Program-made: the position numbers and the translations under genes
In this document: positions 36,497 through 47,669 of the stretch, one piece after another
Layout: each line of letters begins with the position of its first letter
How positions within the stretch are numbered: position 1 is the stretch's first letter
Source of the DNA: Ehretia macrophylla
Lineage: Eukaryota > Streptophyta > Magnoliopsida > Boraginales > Ehretiaceae
NCBI GenBank assembly: GCA_037974665.1
Contig: CM075769.1
Location: 24,615,139 to 24,679,138 of the forward strand
Direction of reading: 5' to 3'
DNA length: 64,000 bases
The notes under the pieces: model-generated
What the model was told of the DNA's origin: nothing
Database searches by the model: none
What the model saw: the letters and a program-made list of their open reading frames with translations, nothing else

Positions 36497-39400
36497 GCAT
36501 GTTAATTGTCAGCCGGGTTATTCTCGAAATGTGGGTAGTGGACTTACCATGGAAGTATGTATGATGTGAAAGAAAGTGAAATATATGTTGGAATTATTAA
36601 GTGATTATGTGATTAAGAGACTATGTGATTATGTGATCAATTTGTTTATGTGACTAGTACTTAAGTGATTTATGTGCCTTACGTGAGTTTGTTGCTTACG
36701 TGCTTTTAATTGTCTATAGCCTGTCTATGTGTTATAACCTGTGCTAACCCTTTTATAGTAGAATGGCGGGTCGACCGAGAACACGAGGTAGGCCTGAGGA
36801 TGGTAACGAGGCACTGGGTAATTCGGCACTAGGCCGAAATCAGGGTTATGACCGTATTGCCATAGCTATGGAAAGAATGTCAGAGGTCATGGTAGGGCAT
36901 GCACAGATCTTAGCAGGGCAAGCTGCCCAGGCACAGACTATACAGACTCAGTTACATAATGTTCAGGGTGGTTACTAGGGGCGTAGCACGTTGAAGGAGT
37001 TTCTGGGGTATTTTCCACTGAGGTTTTAGGGTGAGCCAGATGATCAGAAGGCCGAAGCATAGATTAATAAACTTGAGAAAATATTTGATCCTCTTGATTA
37101 TACTGATGAGAGGAAGGTTACTTTTGCGGTATACTTACTTGATGATGAGTCTAGGAAATGGTGGCATACCGTGAGATTAGATTGGGAGACTCTGGGTATT
37201 CCTTATGCCTGGGATAGTTTTCTTTGGGCGTTTCGGGCCAAGTATATTCCCAGGATTGCGTGTGAGCGCTGGGAGGCGGAGTTCACATCCTTGGTTTAGG
37301 GTGATTCTACAGTGGCTCAATATGAAGCCAATTTTACCAGGTTGTCCCGGTATGCACCAGAGTTTGTATCAAATCAGGAACGTAAGACTCGGAGGTTTGT
37401 TTTAGGTCTAGGGTCTGAGATTCAGGATACTATGTCCTTGAATCAGTATGATGTGTTTTCGGAGGCCTTTGATGTGGCTTCTAGGTTGGAGAAGAGGAAA
37501 GAGGAACAACGTAGTTCTAGTCAGGCCCGTAAGGGGCCATTTTAGCCACAGGGTCAACAGGTTGGGTATAGACCTTCGATACAGTAGGGTGGTTATAGGC
37601 CTTCGGTGCAGCAAGGTTCTTTTAGACCACAGGGGCAGCAGAGTTTATTTAGGCCCCAGTTTTAGCAGGGATCTTACCCGGCACAGTCACAGCATAAGCC
37701 GGCCTAGTCTCAGGGTTAGTATAGGCCCAGTGTTGCGAGACCTCAGCAGCAGGCTAGTACAGTTGCTTATTCAGTTTCTGGGTCTTCAGGAGGCAGTGTC
37801 AGTGCTCTGACACCGCATTGTACTTATTGTGATCGTAAGGGCCATACGGAGGCCAACTGTCAAAAAAAGTTAGGGACATGTTTGGGTTGTGGCCATAACC
37901 AACACAGAGCGAGAGATTGCCCTAGATATCAGGGTTTTGGGAGTCGGCCAGCGGCTCAGGGTTACCTAGGTAGACCTGCAAGCAGTGCCTCTCAGCAGCA
38001 GCAGGTTCAGGCTCGGGCCTACACAGTGGATTTGGAGGAGATTCTTGAGGCAACAGTTATTGTAGAACGTAACTTTCTTATACTCAATCAACTTGTTAAA
38101 GTGTAGATTGATTCTGGTGCTACGTATTCTTTCATTACCCCTGCTTTTGTGCAACATGTTAACATGCAACCTGAGAAATTGCCTTATGTGGTTGAAATTA
38201 GTACTTCTTTGACTGATAAATATGTGACTGGCTTAGTATGTAAAGATTGTAAAATACATGTTAAGGGTCAAGATTTCCCTTCAGACCTTATCTTATTTCC
38301 TATCCGAGGGTATGATGTTATCTTGGGTATGGATTGGCTTTCTATGTATGATGCTCAGTTAAACTGTAGAACAAAGGTAGTACGGTTTCGGTTGCCAGAA
38401 CAGCCAGTGGTTGAGGTAGCAGGGAACCGGGATACTAAGACTAATTTTATTATCTCATCAACTAAAGCTATTAAGCTGGTGAGTAAGGGTTGTTCAGGGT
38501 ATCTAGCTTATTTGATCAACAAGCCATCTGATAAGCTGAAGCTGGAGGAAGTTCCTATAATTCAGGAATATCCCAATGTATTTCCCGAGGAGTTGCCAGG
38601 ATTGCTGCCGGAGAGAGATATTGAGTTTGTGATTAATCTTATTCCCGGTACTCAACCTATTTCTAAATCAGCGTACCGGATAGTACCAGCTGAACTTAAA
38701 GAGTTGAAAACTCAGTTGTAGGAGTTATTAGAGAAGGGATTCATTCAACAGAGTTATTCTCCCTGGGGAGCACCTGTCTTATTTGTTAAAAAGAAGGATG
38801 GTACCTTGAGATTATGCATCGATTATCATGATTTGAATCAGGTGACCATCAAGAATAAGTATCTTTTTCCATTGATTGACAAATTGTTTGATCAACTTCA
38901 GGGAGCCAGAGTTTACTCTAAATTTGATTTAAGGTAGGGGTATTTTCAGCTTCGGATTCGTACGGAGGATGTTCCGAAGTCTGCTTTCAGAACTCGGTAC
39001 GGGCATTATGAATTTGTAGTTATGCCTTTTGGACTGACTAACACACCGACATCATTCATGGATCTTATGCATCGAATCTTTCAGCCGTACTTGGACCAGT
39101 TCGTGGTAATCTTTATTGATGATATCTTGGTTTATTATAAGACTGAATCGGAGCACGAGCAACATCTACAACTTGTCCTACAAAAGCTACAGGAGCATCA
39201 GTTGTTTGCGAAGTTCAGCAAATATGAATTTTGGCTACAATGGATATCTTTTCTTGGCCATGTGATTACACAGAATGGTATATCGGTAGATCCTACTAAG
39301 ATTGTAGTGGTTATATCTTGGAAATGGCCGGAGAATGTTTTGGAGGTTCGCAGCTTCTTTGTTTTGGCAGGTTATTACCGCAAATTTGTGAAGGACTTTT

Positions 39401-40242
39401 CTAAGATTGCAGGGTCACTTTCTGTGTTAACTCAGAAACGAACCAGCTTTACTTGGGATGAAAAATATGAGAGTGGGTTTTAGGAGTTGAAAAAGAGATT
39501 GACTACCACTCCAGTACTTGCTCTACCAGAGGGAACCAATAACATGGTTATCTACAGCGATGTATCCAAGGAGGACTTGGGTTGCGTACTTATGCAGAAT
39601 GGTCGGGTTATCGCCTATGCTTCTAGAAAGTTGAAACCGTATGAGGTAAACTATCTAACTCATGATCTTGAGTTGGCGGCAGTTGTATTCGCACTGAAAA
39701 AGTGGCGTCATTATCTGTGGGGCAGTAAGTTCGAGATTTTCACTGATCCTAAAAGTCTTAAGTACTTGTTCTCACAGAAGGAGTTGAATATGTGTCAACG
39801 GAGGTGGATGGAACTTCTTGGAGATTATAATTGTTCTATCAATTATCTGCCTGGGAAGGAAAATATTGTAGTAGATGCACTTAGCCGTAAGGCGAATATT
39901 ACTTGTTTGGCTGTTAAAAAGTGGGAGGTTCTTGAAGAAGTCAGTTATTGCAGACCGGACTTGACTCAGATTGGGGTGATGTGTTCACATCTCCATATTC
40001 AACCTTTATTGTTGTGTCAGATTAGGGAAGCTCAGCAACTTGATGTGAAACTTCAGAAGATCAAGGATCAGATCATGGATGATCAGTCAAACTTCAAATT
40101 ACATGAGGATGGTATTCTTCAGTTTTGAAATAGGGTGTGTGTTCCCGATGAACCGAGTTTCAGGAAATGTATTCTGGAGGAAGCTCATAATTCTAAGTAC
40201 ACCATTCATCCCGGTAGAAACAAAATGTATCGGGACTTGAAA

Positions 40243-40247
40243 CAACA
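40243..40247. repeat. Target-site duplication (left) of the whole A element
   Basis: CAACA, matched exactly at 49927-49931. Flanking sequence on both sides belongs to the same integrase zinc region of the F element. Confidence 0.95.
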
Positions 40248-40789
40248 TGTGAAACCCCACTTTCTTGCTTATCTCGTTTTACGTGCTATACCTCATTTTT
40301 CGTGCATATGATCTGTTTATGTGCTATAGGACCTAGAAAGTTATAATTTTGATGTCAATACTTCTAATACGTGCTAAATGTGCATTCATGAAATTTTCAT
40401 AAAAAACGGAGTCAGAAATTTTATCGTCGATTTTTAGTGAATAGTGTTTTCGAAACACGTCCGCTATAATTTTGAAAATGGTCTTTTTAACCCTTCTAGA
40501 CCTAGTCCACGGACTTTAATAGACCTGTGTTTGATGAAAACGGTTTTAAAATCGGCTTAAGAATTTATTAGGGTTTTTACACCGACTTTTGCGAAAATCG
40601 AGTTTTAAGCCGACTCGGGTGAAATTATTAGATTGTAAAACTTCTTGTCACCTAAAAATAACTCACTTGAGATATCTTGGGGGTTGCATAATTATTTTTA
40701 ACTTGGTGAGCAATAAAATGCAATTAAAGTCATTAAAAACACAAAAATACTAATTTAAATTAACTTTGACTTTAATTAATTATTTGACC

Positions 40790-40796
40790 TTATAAG
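40790..40796 (+). promoter_or_regulatory. Candidate TATA box in the 5' LTR
   Basis: TTATAAG about 25-30 nt before the CA-rich leader. The same place in other LTRs holds TATATAA (A1), CTTATATATATG (B) or CTATATATC (F). The identical 3' LTR copy is near 48113. Confidence 0.5.
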
Positions 40797-41647
40797 CTAA
40801 TGTCCTCAACACACACTCACACAACACAAAAACACACTCACACAACACAAAAACACCATCACACACACACACATTGCCGAGAGAAAAGAGGGAGAAAAGA
40901 GAAGAGAAAAACTCAAGCTTTCAATCCAATTTTTCAAAGAAAAACCTAGTTTTTGTCCGTGAAACTTCGCACCGACTTGGATTCTGCTTGTTGGGCACGC
41001 ATAGCACGCATTCCTAGGCTTATATCGCATCTAAGGTGAGAGAAAAATTCTAGATCTCAAAATGTCATTTTTGTGTTTTTGCGTATAAATGAAGATTGAA
41101 CCGTTAGAATTGAAATCTGATGTTAGATTATTGCTCCTTGCATGCTAGGGATCATTATATACTAATACTACGAGTTTCTGTCGGATATAGCATAATTTTT
41201 ATTTTCCGGGTATTTAATTTTGATTAAAATGTTCAAAGTTGAATTAAATGAGTTGTGTTGATCGAAATCGATTGCCGTCGATTTCTAAATACTTGATAAT
41301 TACGTATTAGCGCTGTTGTAATGCCGAATTTTCGATTACATTGTTTGTGTGAAAATCCAGAAAATCCAGCCATGACATCTTAGGGTTTTAGGGTTATCGG
41401 GCATGATTTGGAGGTGTTATGGTGGATTTCCGAGAGGGCTAATGTAGTAGGTTGAATGGGTGAGTGATAGGAACTGATTTGGCAATGTTTGGATTAGTAG
41501 ATTGTAAGTTATGAATTTTAGAAGTTTAGGTTGTCATTCTTTAATTTCTTGAACTATGCCTTAGATGGTTGGGTAGTGTTCGAGTGATGAATGGTGAGTT
41601 GTTGATGAGTAATTTAGAGTTTAATTATGTATATTATGCATGTCCGG

Positions 41648-42194
41648 TTAGATGGCCTACTTTGTCATCTAACTACGTTGTTTGTTGTTTAATTTAATAT
41701 TGATGTTATATTGATGTTATTGATTGATTATTATTGAATGCGGGAATCGGGCACTCTTGTTGCTGATCTCCCAATTGATTGATTGATTGATGATTGATTG
41801 ATGATTGATGATTATGGAGTCTTGGTATGTGTGTGCCACCTCTCGGGCAGCGTCGGGCTGTCGGGTTGATAACGGCATGACTGCCATAGGCTACCCCCAG
41901 CTCGCATGACGGAGGTGTCATGGAGGGAGGGGCTAGTGAGGTACCTCGGGTGCGTGAGTAATGGGGAGTTATAAGAAGAACGGTTGAGATCGTGATGGCG
42001 TTTGGAGCTACACCAAATAGAGTATCCTTATTGATTGGTTATATAGTTATGTGATGATAGCATTATTTATGTTGTTGTGTGTTTACTTGCTCAAAGGACT
42101 AAATCCAAGGAGCGTAGTGAATACTGTCGAGATCTATCGGATCCTCACTGGGCTTATGTATATAAGCTCACTCTCTATTATTGCATGTTTTCAG
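41648..42194 (+). other. Conserved LTR hairpin module, 5' LTR A3
   Basis: HP1 TTAGATGGC, loop CTACTTT, GTCATCTAA (41648-41672). A GGGAATC/GATCTCCC hairpin lies near 41743-41772. The GC motif CGGGCAGCGTCGGGCTGTC is at 41844-41862. HP3 TGGGCTTA, loop TGTATA, TAAGCTCA (42149-42170) ends 24 nt before TTTCAG|G. Confidence 0.65.
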
Positions 42195-42295
42195 GTGTAC
42201 TTTCACAAGATTACGGGTACGTGCCTCCTGACGAGGAGAATGTGGAAAACGTGCCTTTCGTGGATGAGTCATATGTCCCTGAGTCTTATCCATGA
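42195..42295 (+). CDS. Short LTR-encoded peptide frame (5' LTR A3)
   Basis: The frame reads LSQDYGYVPPDEENVENVPF then VDESYVPESYP and TGA. It is also open upstream to a Met at 42077, giving a 72-codon frame if unspliced. Acidic and Tyr/Pro-rich; no domain recognised. Identical in layout to the 3' LTR copy. Confidence 0.4.
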
Positions 42296-42610
42296 TTCTA
42301 TGTTGTTAACTTAGTGGTTTTCTTTTGTTTAGGATTAAGTTGTAAATGTGTCTCAACTTATTTTTGAAATGTATGATAAGGTTGAGGTATTGTATGTTAT
42401 GTTGGAACGGAGGCGTATAACGAGGATGGTTTATTGTATAATATGATTGTGTTGTATGTTGTTGTTTGAATTAAGGAGTTGCTGGATGTATGATGTTTAA
42501 TGAGGTTGGTTTGCAACCTCGGTGTCCTATTTACTGTCGTTATACTGCCGAAATTCCGTTGCGTCCTGACTGATCGTAGGTGGGGTCGAGTTGGGGCGTG
42601 ACAGTTTAAG

Positions 42611-42622
42611 TGGTATCAGAGC
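42611..42622 (+). promoter_or_regulatory. Primer-binding site of the whole A element
   Basis: TGGTATCAGAGC, seven bases after the LTR. Initiator-Met tRNA complement. Confidence 0.9.
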
Positions 42623-42872
42623 TCATGTTAGTTGTCAGCCGGGGTATTCTCGGAATGTGGGTAATGGTCTTAGCATGGAATATGTATGAAAAGAAAGAAA
42701 AGTGAAATATGTGTTAATATGATTAAGTGATAAGTGATTATATGATTAAAGTGCTTATGTGATTATGTGATCAATTTGTTTATGTGTTTTATATGAGTTT
42801 GTTATTTATGTGTTAATAGTTGTTTATAACCTGTCTACGTGCTATAACTGTGCTAACTCTTTGATTAGTAGA
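42623..42872 (+). other. Untranslated leader of the whole A element
   Basis: A/T-rich, with GTGATTA/GTGATAAG repeats at about 42722-42775. The equivalent leaders of the F interiors have the same repeats, which makes them candidates for a packaging or dimer signal. Confidence 0.5.
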
Positions 42873-45800
42873 ATGGCCGGTCGACCGAGAACCAGAGGTA
42901 GGCCTGAGATGGCTGATGAGACTCCGAGTAACGTGGCACCGGGCCGTGACGGGGGTGATGACCGATTAGGAGCAGCTATGGAGCGGATTGCAGAGTTAGT
43001 GGCTAGTCAGGCACAGTTATTAGCAGGGCAGGCTGCCCAGAATCAGGCTATGCAGGCTCAGCTTCTGAATATTCAGGGTGGTAACCACGGGCGTGGTACC
43101 CTGAAGGAGTTTTTAGGATATCACCCACCGAGATTTCAGGGGGAGCCGGATGATAGGAAGGCGGAGGCATGGATTAGCAAGTTGGAGAAGATTTATGATC
43201 CACTTGGCTATACTGATGAACAGAAAGTCTCTTTTGCCGTGTATTTGTTAGATGACGAGGCAGAGGAGTGGTGGCGCACGGTAAGGACTAGCTGGGCGGC
43301 ACATGGTATTCCTTATGTTTGGGGTACCTTTCTGATGGCTTTCCGAGCAAAGTATGTCCCGAGGATTTGCAGGGAACGGAGAGAGGCCGAGTTTCTAGCC
43401 TTGGTCCAGGGAGATGCTACAGTGGCTCAATATGAGGCCACATTTACTCGATTGTCCCGGTATGCACCGGAGTATGTGGCAGACGAGGAGCGGAGGACTC
43501 GCAGGTTTATGTTGGGGTTGCGGCCCGAGATTCAGGATGTGATGGCTCTGAATCGATATGATATTTTCAATGAGGCTTTTGAGGCAGCTTCTAGGTTAGA
43601 GAAGAGGAAAGGGGATCAGATTGTCTCCAGTCAGCCTAGTAAGAGGCCGTATCAGCCACAGGGCCAGCAGGTTATATATAGGCCACCAGCCCAGCAGGGT
43701 TCTTATAGGCCACAGGGTCAGCAGAGTTACTATCGGCCTCAGTTTCAGCAGAGGCCATATCAGGTTCAGACTCAGTATAGGCCAGCCCAGTCTCAGGGTC
43801 AGTATAGGCCTAGTGTGGTGAGACCTCAGCAGCAGGCTGTATCAGCTGCTTCATCAGCTTCTGGTTATTCTAGGGGCAGTGTTAGTGCCACATCATCGCA
43901 GTGTAATTACTGCAAGCGCCCAGGGCATGTAGAGTCCGACTGCAGGGTAAAGGCAGGGACATGTTTGGGTTGTGGTAGCATCGATCATAGGGCGAAGGAT
44001 TGCCCTAGGTATGCGAGGACTGAGGGTCGGGCAGCGACTCAGGGTTACCAGGGTAGGCCTACGGGCAGTGTACAACAGCAGCAGCGGGTTCAGGCTCGGG
44101 CTTATGCAGTTGACTTAGAGGAGATGCCTGAGGAGACTGCAGTTGTGGAAGGTAACTTCCTTATACTTGATCAACTTGTTAAAGTATTGATTGATTCTGG
44201 TGCTACGCATTCTTTCATTACTCCTGCTTGTGTGCAACGTGTTAAATTGCAACCTGAAAGATTGCCTTATGTGGTTGAAATTAGTACCTCTTTGACTGAT
44301 AAGTATGTTACTGGCTTAGTATGTAAGGATTGTATAATACATGTTAAGGGGCATAATTTTCCTTCGGACCTTATTTTATTTCCTATCCGGGGGTATGATG
44401 TTATTCTGGGTATGGATTGGCTTTCTAAGTATGATGCCCAGTTAAACTGTAGAACCAAGGTAGTACAGTTTCGTTTGCCAGATCAGCCAGTAGTTGAGGT
44501 AGCGGGTAACCGGGGTGCTAAGACGAGTTTTGTTATCTCAGCAACTAAAGCCGTTAAGTTGGTGAGTAAGGGGTGTTCGGGTTATCTAGCTTATTTGATC
44601 AACAAGCCATCTGATAAGCTACAGCTAGAGGAAGTCCCTATTATCCGGGAATATCCTAATGTATTTCCCGAGGAGTTGCCAGGGTTGCCGCCTGAGAGGG
44701 ATATAGAGTTTGTGATTAATCTTGTTCCCGGTACTCAACCTATTTCTAAATCGGCGTACCGGATGGCACCAGCTGAGTTGAAAGAGTTGAAGACTCAGTT
44801 ACAGGAGTTGTTGGAGAAAGGATTTATTCAGCAGAGTTCTTCACCTTGGGGAGCTCCTGTTTTGTTCGTGAAAAAGAAGGATGGCACCTTGAGGTTATGT
44901 ATAGATTATCGTGGGTTGAATCAGGTGACTATCAAGAATAAATATCCTTTGCCACTGATTGATGAGTTGTTTGATCAACTTCAGGGAGCCAAAGTCTACT
45001 CTAAGTTTGATTTGAGGCAGGGGTATTATCAGCTTCGGATTCGTACGGAGGATGTTCCGAAGTCTGCCTTCAGAACTCGGTATGGGCATTATGAGTTTGT
45101 TGTTATGCCCTTTGGTTTGACTAATGCACCGGCAGCATTCATGGATCTTATGCATCGAGTCTTTCAGCCGTACTTGGACCAGTTCGTGGTGATTTTTATT
45201 GATGATATCTTGGTCTATTCTAAATCTGAATTGGAGCACGAGCAACATCTACGGCTTGTATTAGAGAAGTTGCAGGAGCATCAGTTGTTTGCCAAGTTCA
45301 GCAAATGTGAATTTTGGCTGCAACGGATTTCTTTTCTTGGCCATGTTATTACACAGAGTGGTATTTCCGTAGATCCCACTAAGATTGAATCGGTGATGTC
45401 TTGGAAGCGGCCAGAGAGTGTTACTGATGTCCGTAGCTTTCTTGGCTTGGCGGGTTATTACCGTAGGTTTGTCAAGGACTTCTCAAAGATTGCGGGGCCA
45501 CTATCTAAGTTGACTCAAAAACGGACTATCTTTAATTGGGACGAGAAGTGTGAGAGTGGATTTCAGGAGTTGAAAAAGAGGTTGACTACCGCTCCAGTAC
45601 TTGCTCTACCAGAGGGGACCGATAATATGGTCATTTACAGCGATGCATCCAAGGAGGGCTTGGGATGTGTTCTTATGCAGGATGGCCGAGTTATTGCCTA
45701 TGCTTCCAGGAAGTTGAAGCCTTATGAGGTGAATTATCCGACTCATGATCTTGAGTTGGCAGCAGTTGTCTTCGCACTGAAAAAGTGGCGTCATTATCTG

Positions 45801-47669
45801 TGGGGCAGTAAGTTCGAGATTTTCACTGATCATAAGAGTCTAAAGTACTTATTCTCACAGAAGGAGTTGAATATGCGCCAGCGGAGGTGGATGGAGCTTC
45901 TTGGAGATTATAATTGTTCTATCAATTATCTGCCTGGAAAGGCAAATGTTGTGGCAGATGCTCTCAGCCGGAAGGCTAGTATTTCTTGTTTGGCTGTCAA
46001 GAAGTGGGAGGTTCTTGAGGAGTTTAGTTATTGGAGACCAGAGTTCACTCAGGTTGGGGTGATGTGTTCACATCTCCGTATTCAGCCTTTATTGTTGTCT
46101 CAGATCAGGGAAGCTCAGCAGCTTGATGTTAACCTTCAGAAGATCAAGGATCAGATTTCGGATGATCAGTCTGACTTTAAAGTGCATGAGGATGGTATTC
46201 TTCGGTTTCGGAACAGGGTTTGTGTTCCCGATGAACCGGGCTTGAGACGAGGTATTCTGGAGGAAGCTCATAATTCTAAATATACTATTCATCCCGGTGG
46301 AACCAAGATGTATCGGGATTTGAAACAGCATTACTGGTGGAACAACATGAAGAGGGAGGTTGCTCAGTTTGTGTCTAGATGTTTGACTTGTCAGAGAGTG
46401 AAAGCCGAGCATCAACGACCAGCAGGTTTGCTTCAGCCGTTGGCTATACCAGAGTGGAAATGGGAGCATATTACGATGGACTTCGTCACTGGTTTGCCTA
46501 GATCACCGAGGGGTAATGATGCAGTTTGGGTTGTCGTGGATCGTTTGACGAAGACAGCTCATTTTATTGCCATGAGGTTGGGAGATGAGGTTACAAAGCT
46601 GACGGATCTCTATCTGGATCAGATCGTTAGACTTCACGGTATTCCATCTAGTATTGTCTCTGATCGAGATCCTCGATTTACTTCTCGTTTGTGGGAGAAA
46701 CTTCAGGAGACTTTGGGTACTCAGTTGAACTTCAGTACAGCGTATCATCCACAGACCGACGGTCAATCTGAGCGGACTATTCAGATTTTGGAAGATATGC
46801 TTAGGGCTTGTGTTCTGGACTTCGGGAAGAACTGGGAGAAACATCTACCACTTGCCGAGTTTGCCTATAACAATAGTTATCAAGCTACTATTGGAATGGC
46901 ACCTTTTGCAGCTCTTTACGGTCGTAAGTGCCGTTCACCTTTATATTGGGACGAGGTAGGAGAGATGAAGACTATTGATCCGACTATTATGCCAGAACTT
47001 CTTGAGAAGATCGAGAATGTTCAGTTGATCAGGCAGAGAATGCTTACGGCGCAGAGTAGATTCAAGAGTTATGCTGATAAGCGTCGTCGAGACTTGGAGT
47101 TTGCAGTTGGAGATCGGGTTTTCTTGAGATTGTCTCCTCGAAAGGGGTTTGTTCGTTATGGTAAAGGTGGTAAGCTGAGTCCGAGATTTGTTGGGCCGTT
47201 TGAGATTACTGGCAGGGTTGGTAAGTTGGCATATCGGTTGGCTTTACCGGAGAACTTCTCTAATGTCCACGATGTATTTCACGTGTCTAATTTGCGGAAA
47301 TATAATCCGGATCCTTCTCATATTCTTGAGCCAGAGCCGTTACAGCTTCGAGAGAATTTGACTTATGACGAGCGTCCGATTCGTATTCTAGATCAGATGG
47401 ACCGAGAGTTGAGGTCGAAGAGGATTCTGATGGTTAAGGTGTTGTGGAAGCATCACGGCATTGAGGAAGCTACGTGGGAGAGACGAGATCAGATGCAGCA
47501 ACAATACCCAGATCTATTCCGTACATCAAGTAAGAATTTCGAGGACGAAATTTCTATAAGGGAGGGAGAATGTGAAACCCCACTTTCTTGCTTATCTCGT
47601 TTTACGTGCTATACCTCGTTTTTCATGCATATGATCTGTTTATGTGCTATAGGACCTAGAAAGTTATAA
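42873..47669 (+). CDS. gag-pol: Gag-pol polyprotein with C-terminal chromodomain
   Basis: One continuous frame of 1,598 codons; the start chosen is [10 protein letters not shown], which all related copies here share, although the frame is open for 21 codons upstream. Residue positions from this Met: capsid-type [11 protein letters not shown] near 130; Gln/Tyr/Pro-rich linker; CCHC knuckles from 344 ([14 protein letters not shown]) and 364 ([14 protein letters not shown]); protease Asp 441 in [20 protein letters not shown] near 775-783; RNase H Asp 924; integrase HHCC zinc region from about 1133; catalytic D1203, D1264 and E1300, the last pair 35 residues apart as usual for integrases; chromodomain about 1497-1550, ending [18 protein letters not shown]. 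Gag and pol share one frame, as is common in this clade. The stop lies inside the 3' LTR, so the last 32 residues are LTR-coded. Confidence 0.95.
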   Translation: MAGRPRTRGRPEMADETPSNVAPGRDGGDDRLGAAMERIAELVASQAQLLAGQAAQNQAMQAQLLNIQGGNHGRGTLKEFLGYHPPRFQGEPDDRKAEAWISKLEKIYDPLGYTDEQKVSFAVYLLDDEAEEWWRTVRTSWAAHGIPYVWGTFLMAFRAKYVPRICRERREAEFLALVQGDATVAQYEATFTRLSRYAPEYVADEERRTRRFMLGLRPEIQDVMALNRYDIFNEAFEAASRLEKRKGDQIVSSQPSKRPYQPQGQQVIYRPPAQQGSYRPQGQQSYYRPQFQQRPYQVQTQYRPAQSQGQYRPSVVRPQQQAVSAASSASGYSRGSVSATSSQCNYCKRPGHVESDCRVKAGTCLGCGSIDHRAKDCPRYARTEGRAATQGYQGRPTGSVQQQQRVQARAYAVDLEEMPEETAVVEGNFLILDQLVKVLIDSGATHSFITPACVQRVKLQPERLPYVVEISTSLTDKYVTGLVCKDCIIHVKGHNFPSDLILFPIRGYDVILGMDWLSKYDAQLNCRTKVVQFRLPDQPVVEVAGNRGAKTSFVISATKAVKLVSKGCSGYLAYLINKPSDKLQLEEVPIIREYPNVFPEELPGLPPERDIEFVINLVPGTQPISKSAYRMAPAELKELKTQLQELLEKGFIQQSSSPWGAPVLFVKKKDGTLRLCIDYRGLNQVTIKNKYPLPLIDELFDQLQGAKVYSKFDLRQGYYQLRIRTEDVPKSAFRTRYGHYEFVVMPFGLTNAPAAFMDLMHRVFQPYLDQFVVIFIDDILVYSKSELEHEQHLRLVLEKLQEHQLFAKFSKCEFWLQRISFLGHVITQSGISVDPTKIESVMSWKRPESVTDVRSFLGLAGYYRRFVKDFSKIAGPLSKLTQKRTIFNWDEKCESGFQELKKRLTTAPVLALPEGTDNMVIYSDASKEGLGCVLMQDGRVIAYASRKLKPYEVNYPTHDLELAAVVFALKKWRHYLWGSKFEIFTDHKSLKYLFSQKELNMRQRRWMELLGDYNCSINYLPGKANVVADALSRKASISCLAVKKWEVLEEFSYWRPEFTQVGVMCSHLRIQPLLLSQIREAQQLDVNLQKIKDQISDDQSDFKVHEDGILRFRNRVCVPDEPGLRRGILEEAHNSKYTIHPGGTKMYRDLKQHYWWNNMKREVAQFVSRCLTCQRVKAEHQRPAGLLQPLAIPEWKWEHITMDFVTGLPRSPRGNDAVWVVVDRLTKTAHFIAMRLGDEVTKLTDLYLDQIVRLHGIPSSIVSDRDPRFTSRLWEKLQETLGTQLNFSTAYHPQTDGQSERTIQILEDMLRACVLDFGKNWEKHLPLAEFAYNNSYQATIGMAPFAALYGRKCRSPLYWDEVGEMKTIDPTIMPELLEKIENVQLIRQRMLTAQSRFKSYADKRRRDLEFAVGDRVFLRLSPRKGFVRYGKGGKLSPRFVGPFEITGRVGKLAYRLALPENFSNVHDVFHVSNLRKYNPDPSHILEPEPLQLRENLTYDERPIRILDQMDRELRSKRILMVKVLWKHHGIEEATWERRDQMQQQYPDLFRTSSKNFEDEISIREGECETPLSCLSRFTCYTSFFMHMICLCAIGPRKL
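47558..47570 (+). promoter_or_regulatory. Polypurine tract of the whole A element
   Basis: AAGGGAGGGAGAA directly before the 3' LTR. It lies inside the gag-pol reading frame. Confidence 0.85.

Larger units (their letters stand above)
40248..42603 (+). mobile_element. 5' LTR of the whole A element (A3)
   Basis: From TGTGAAACCCCAC to GGGGCGTGACA. A promoter-like TTATAAG (40790-40796) is followed by a leader of CACACAACAC repeats and a GA tract. Donor-like TAAG|GTGAG is at 41035/41036, the hairpin module at 41648-42194, acceptor TTTCAG|G at 42194 (intron-like length 1,159 nt), and the peptide frame to 42295. Transcription start and splice use are inferred. Confidence 0.95.

Noticed and set aside
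40806-41030. Minus-strand ORF with Cys/Val-rich sequence, repeated at 48129-48353
   Set aside because: It is the complement of the CA-rich leader and GA tract of the family-A LTR and carries no domain.
42161-42170. TATATAAGCTCA in A, B, C and F LTRs read as the TATA box
   Set aside because: G, H, K, D', L and D have no TATA there but keep a paired stem at the same place. The bases are better explained as the 3' arm of the pre-acceptor hairpin. A TATA-like block before the CA-rich leader fits a promoter better, though a second start site is not excluded.
42611-42622. Partial tRNA gene at TGGTATCAGAGC sites
   Set aside because: Only the 12-base tRNA 3'-end complement is present, always just after an LTR. 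These are primer-binding sites.
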